Shown here: positions 18,921-19,361 of the stretch, piece by piece
Numbering within the stretch: position 1 is the stretch's first letter
How the letters are laid out: each line of letters begins with the position of its first letter
Assembly (NCBI GenBank): GCA_018398765.1
Contig: JAHBMJ010000412.1
Span: forward strand, 3,931-23,291
Length of the DNA stretch: 19,361 bases
Source: Chromera velia
Lineage: Eukaryota; Sar; Chromeraceae
Direction of reading: 5' to 3'
Position numbers and translations under genes: made by a program
The notes under the pieces: model-generated
Told to the model about the DNA's origin: nothing
What the model saw: only the letters and a program-made list of their open reading frames with translations
Database searches by the model: none

Positions 18921-19361
18921 CGGTTCGTTCGCATGCATGCAGATGCATGCATTCTTGTTTACCTTTTCCATCTACACGCATCTGTGCCTGCATGTGCCTT
19001 AGCATGCGTGCAAGCAGAAAGCTGTCCTCCTCTCCCTCATCCTTCCCGGTTTGATGCCTCTTCGCCTCACCTTCCCATCTCGCATAGAATGCCTGCGATG
19101 GTTTTAGGAAGAATTCCTCGGCTGATGTCTTCGACCGTTCGTGCATGTAGTCGTAGCCTCTGGCCGTCTGCGTGCGTTTGTTTCTCTTTATGTACGTGCA
19201 CTTGATCATGTCTGAACTTACACAGAACAGGCAGAACGAATCATCATCTAATCATGCTGGCGCCTGCAGGCCTCTGTTCCCCCTCCATCGGCTTTCCTTT
19301 CACAACAAAGAGAGGTTGGTTGCTTTGTTGGTTGGTTGGACGCTCGGGGAGGGGGGGGGGG
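18921..19361. other. Right flank with TGCATGCA motifs and G-rich end
   Basis: TGCATGCA occurs at 18934-18941 and 18944-18951. The remainder may contain an intron or further exons of the signal-peptide gene, but I cannot place them. The last bases are a run of about twelve G residues, and the window also starts G-rich, as often seen at contig ends. Confidence 0.4.

Noticed and set aside
18691-19209. Minus-strand open frame of 172 codons starting with ATG
   Set aside because: It is antisense to the signal-peptide exon, spans TGCATGCA repeats, and has no hydrophobic core, domain pattern or splice context that favours it. The opposite strand has a much clearer protein signature.
1-19361. CRISPR array, bacterial operon or phage region
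   Set aside because: There are no regularly spaced palindromic repeats with unique spacers, no ribosome-binding-site-led gene strings, and GT-AG introns point to a eukaryote.

Overview
The window looks like nuclear DNA from an intron-bearing alveolate. A chromerid alga such as Chromera is my first guess and a coccidian apicomplexan my second. The reasons are GT-AG introns behind long pyrimidine tracts, proteins dominated by Ser/Glu/Pro/Arg-rich low complexity, frequent TGCATGCA motifs (a known apicomplexan AP2-type cis-element), and sharp switches between GC-balanced genic DNA and AT-rich repeat DNA. I see no bacterial gene organisation, rRNA, tRNA or CRISPR array. The organism call is inference. 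Both window edges are G-rich, so this may be a whole small contig.

Layout. Positions 1-1230 hold no gene I can support. Positions 1231-1495 are a small inverted-repeat (MITE-like) element. Positions 1841-3546 are a 1.7-kb DNA transposon with matching terminal inverted repeats and a perfect 10-bp target-site duplication (1831-1840 and 3547-3556). Its AT-rich ends enclose a GC-rich, gene-like open frame on the minus strand that stops at a consensus splice donor. This resembles a gene fragment carried by a Mutator-like element (Pack-MULE style). Positions 3557-4780 are AT-rich and then intergenic.

From 12777 down to 4784 on the minus strand lies one very large gene. Two long open frames can be joined in phase through one 473-bp intron, giving about 2506 residues: a polytopic membrane domain of roughly a dozen hydrophobic segments, then a disordered cytosolic-type tail of about 1640 residues. 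Upstream of it are three kinds of repeat: a GC-rich patch with a 14-bp direct repeat, an 18-bp minisatellite (about 13252-13415), and a ~53-bp satellite (about 13521-14170) whose copies become more degenerate and AT-rich with distance.

From 17815 down to 14551 on the minus strand is a second gene, which I reconstruct as five exons and about 526 residues: a compact N-terminal region followed by acidic, proline-rich, poly-Gln and poly-Ser segments, probably nuclear. Facing away from it, a plus-strand gene begins at 18752 with a signal peptide and runs off or splices before the window end. The interval between these divergent genes carries a perfect 16-bp palindrome built from overlapping TGCATGCA motifs.

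No gene could be tied to a known enzyme or pathway, and nothing in the sequence shows that the genes act together. The most interesting items are the TSD-flanked transposon with its gene-like cargo, the unrecognised giant membrane protein, and the decaying satellite.
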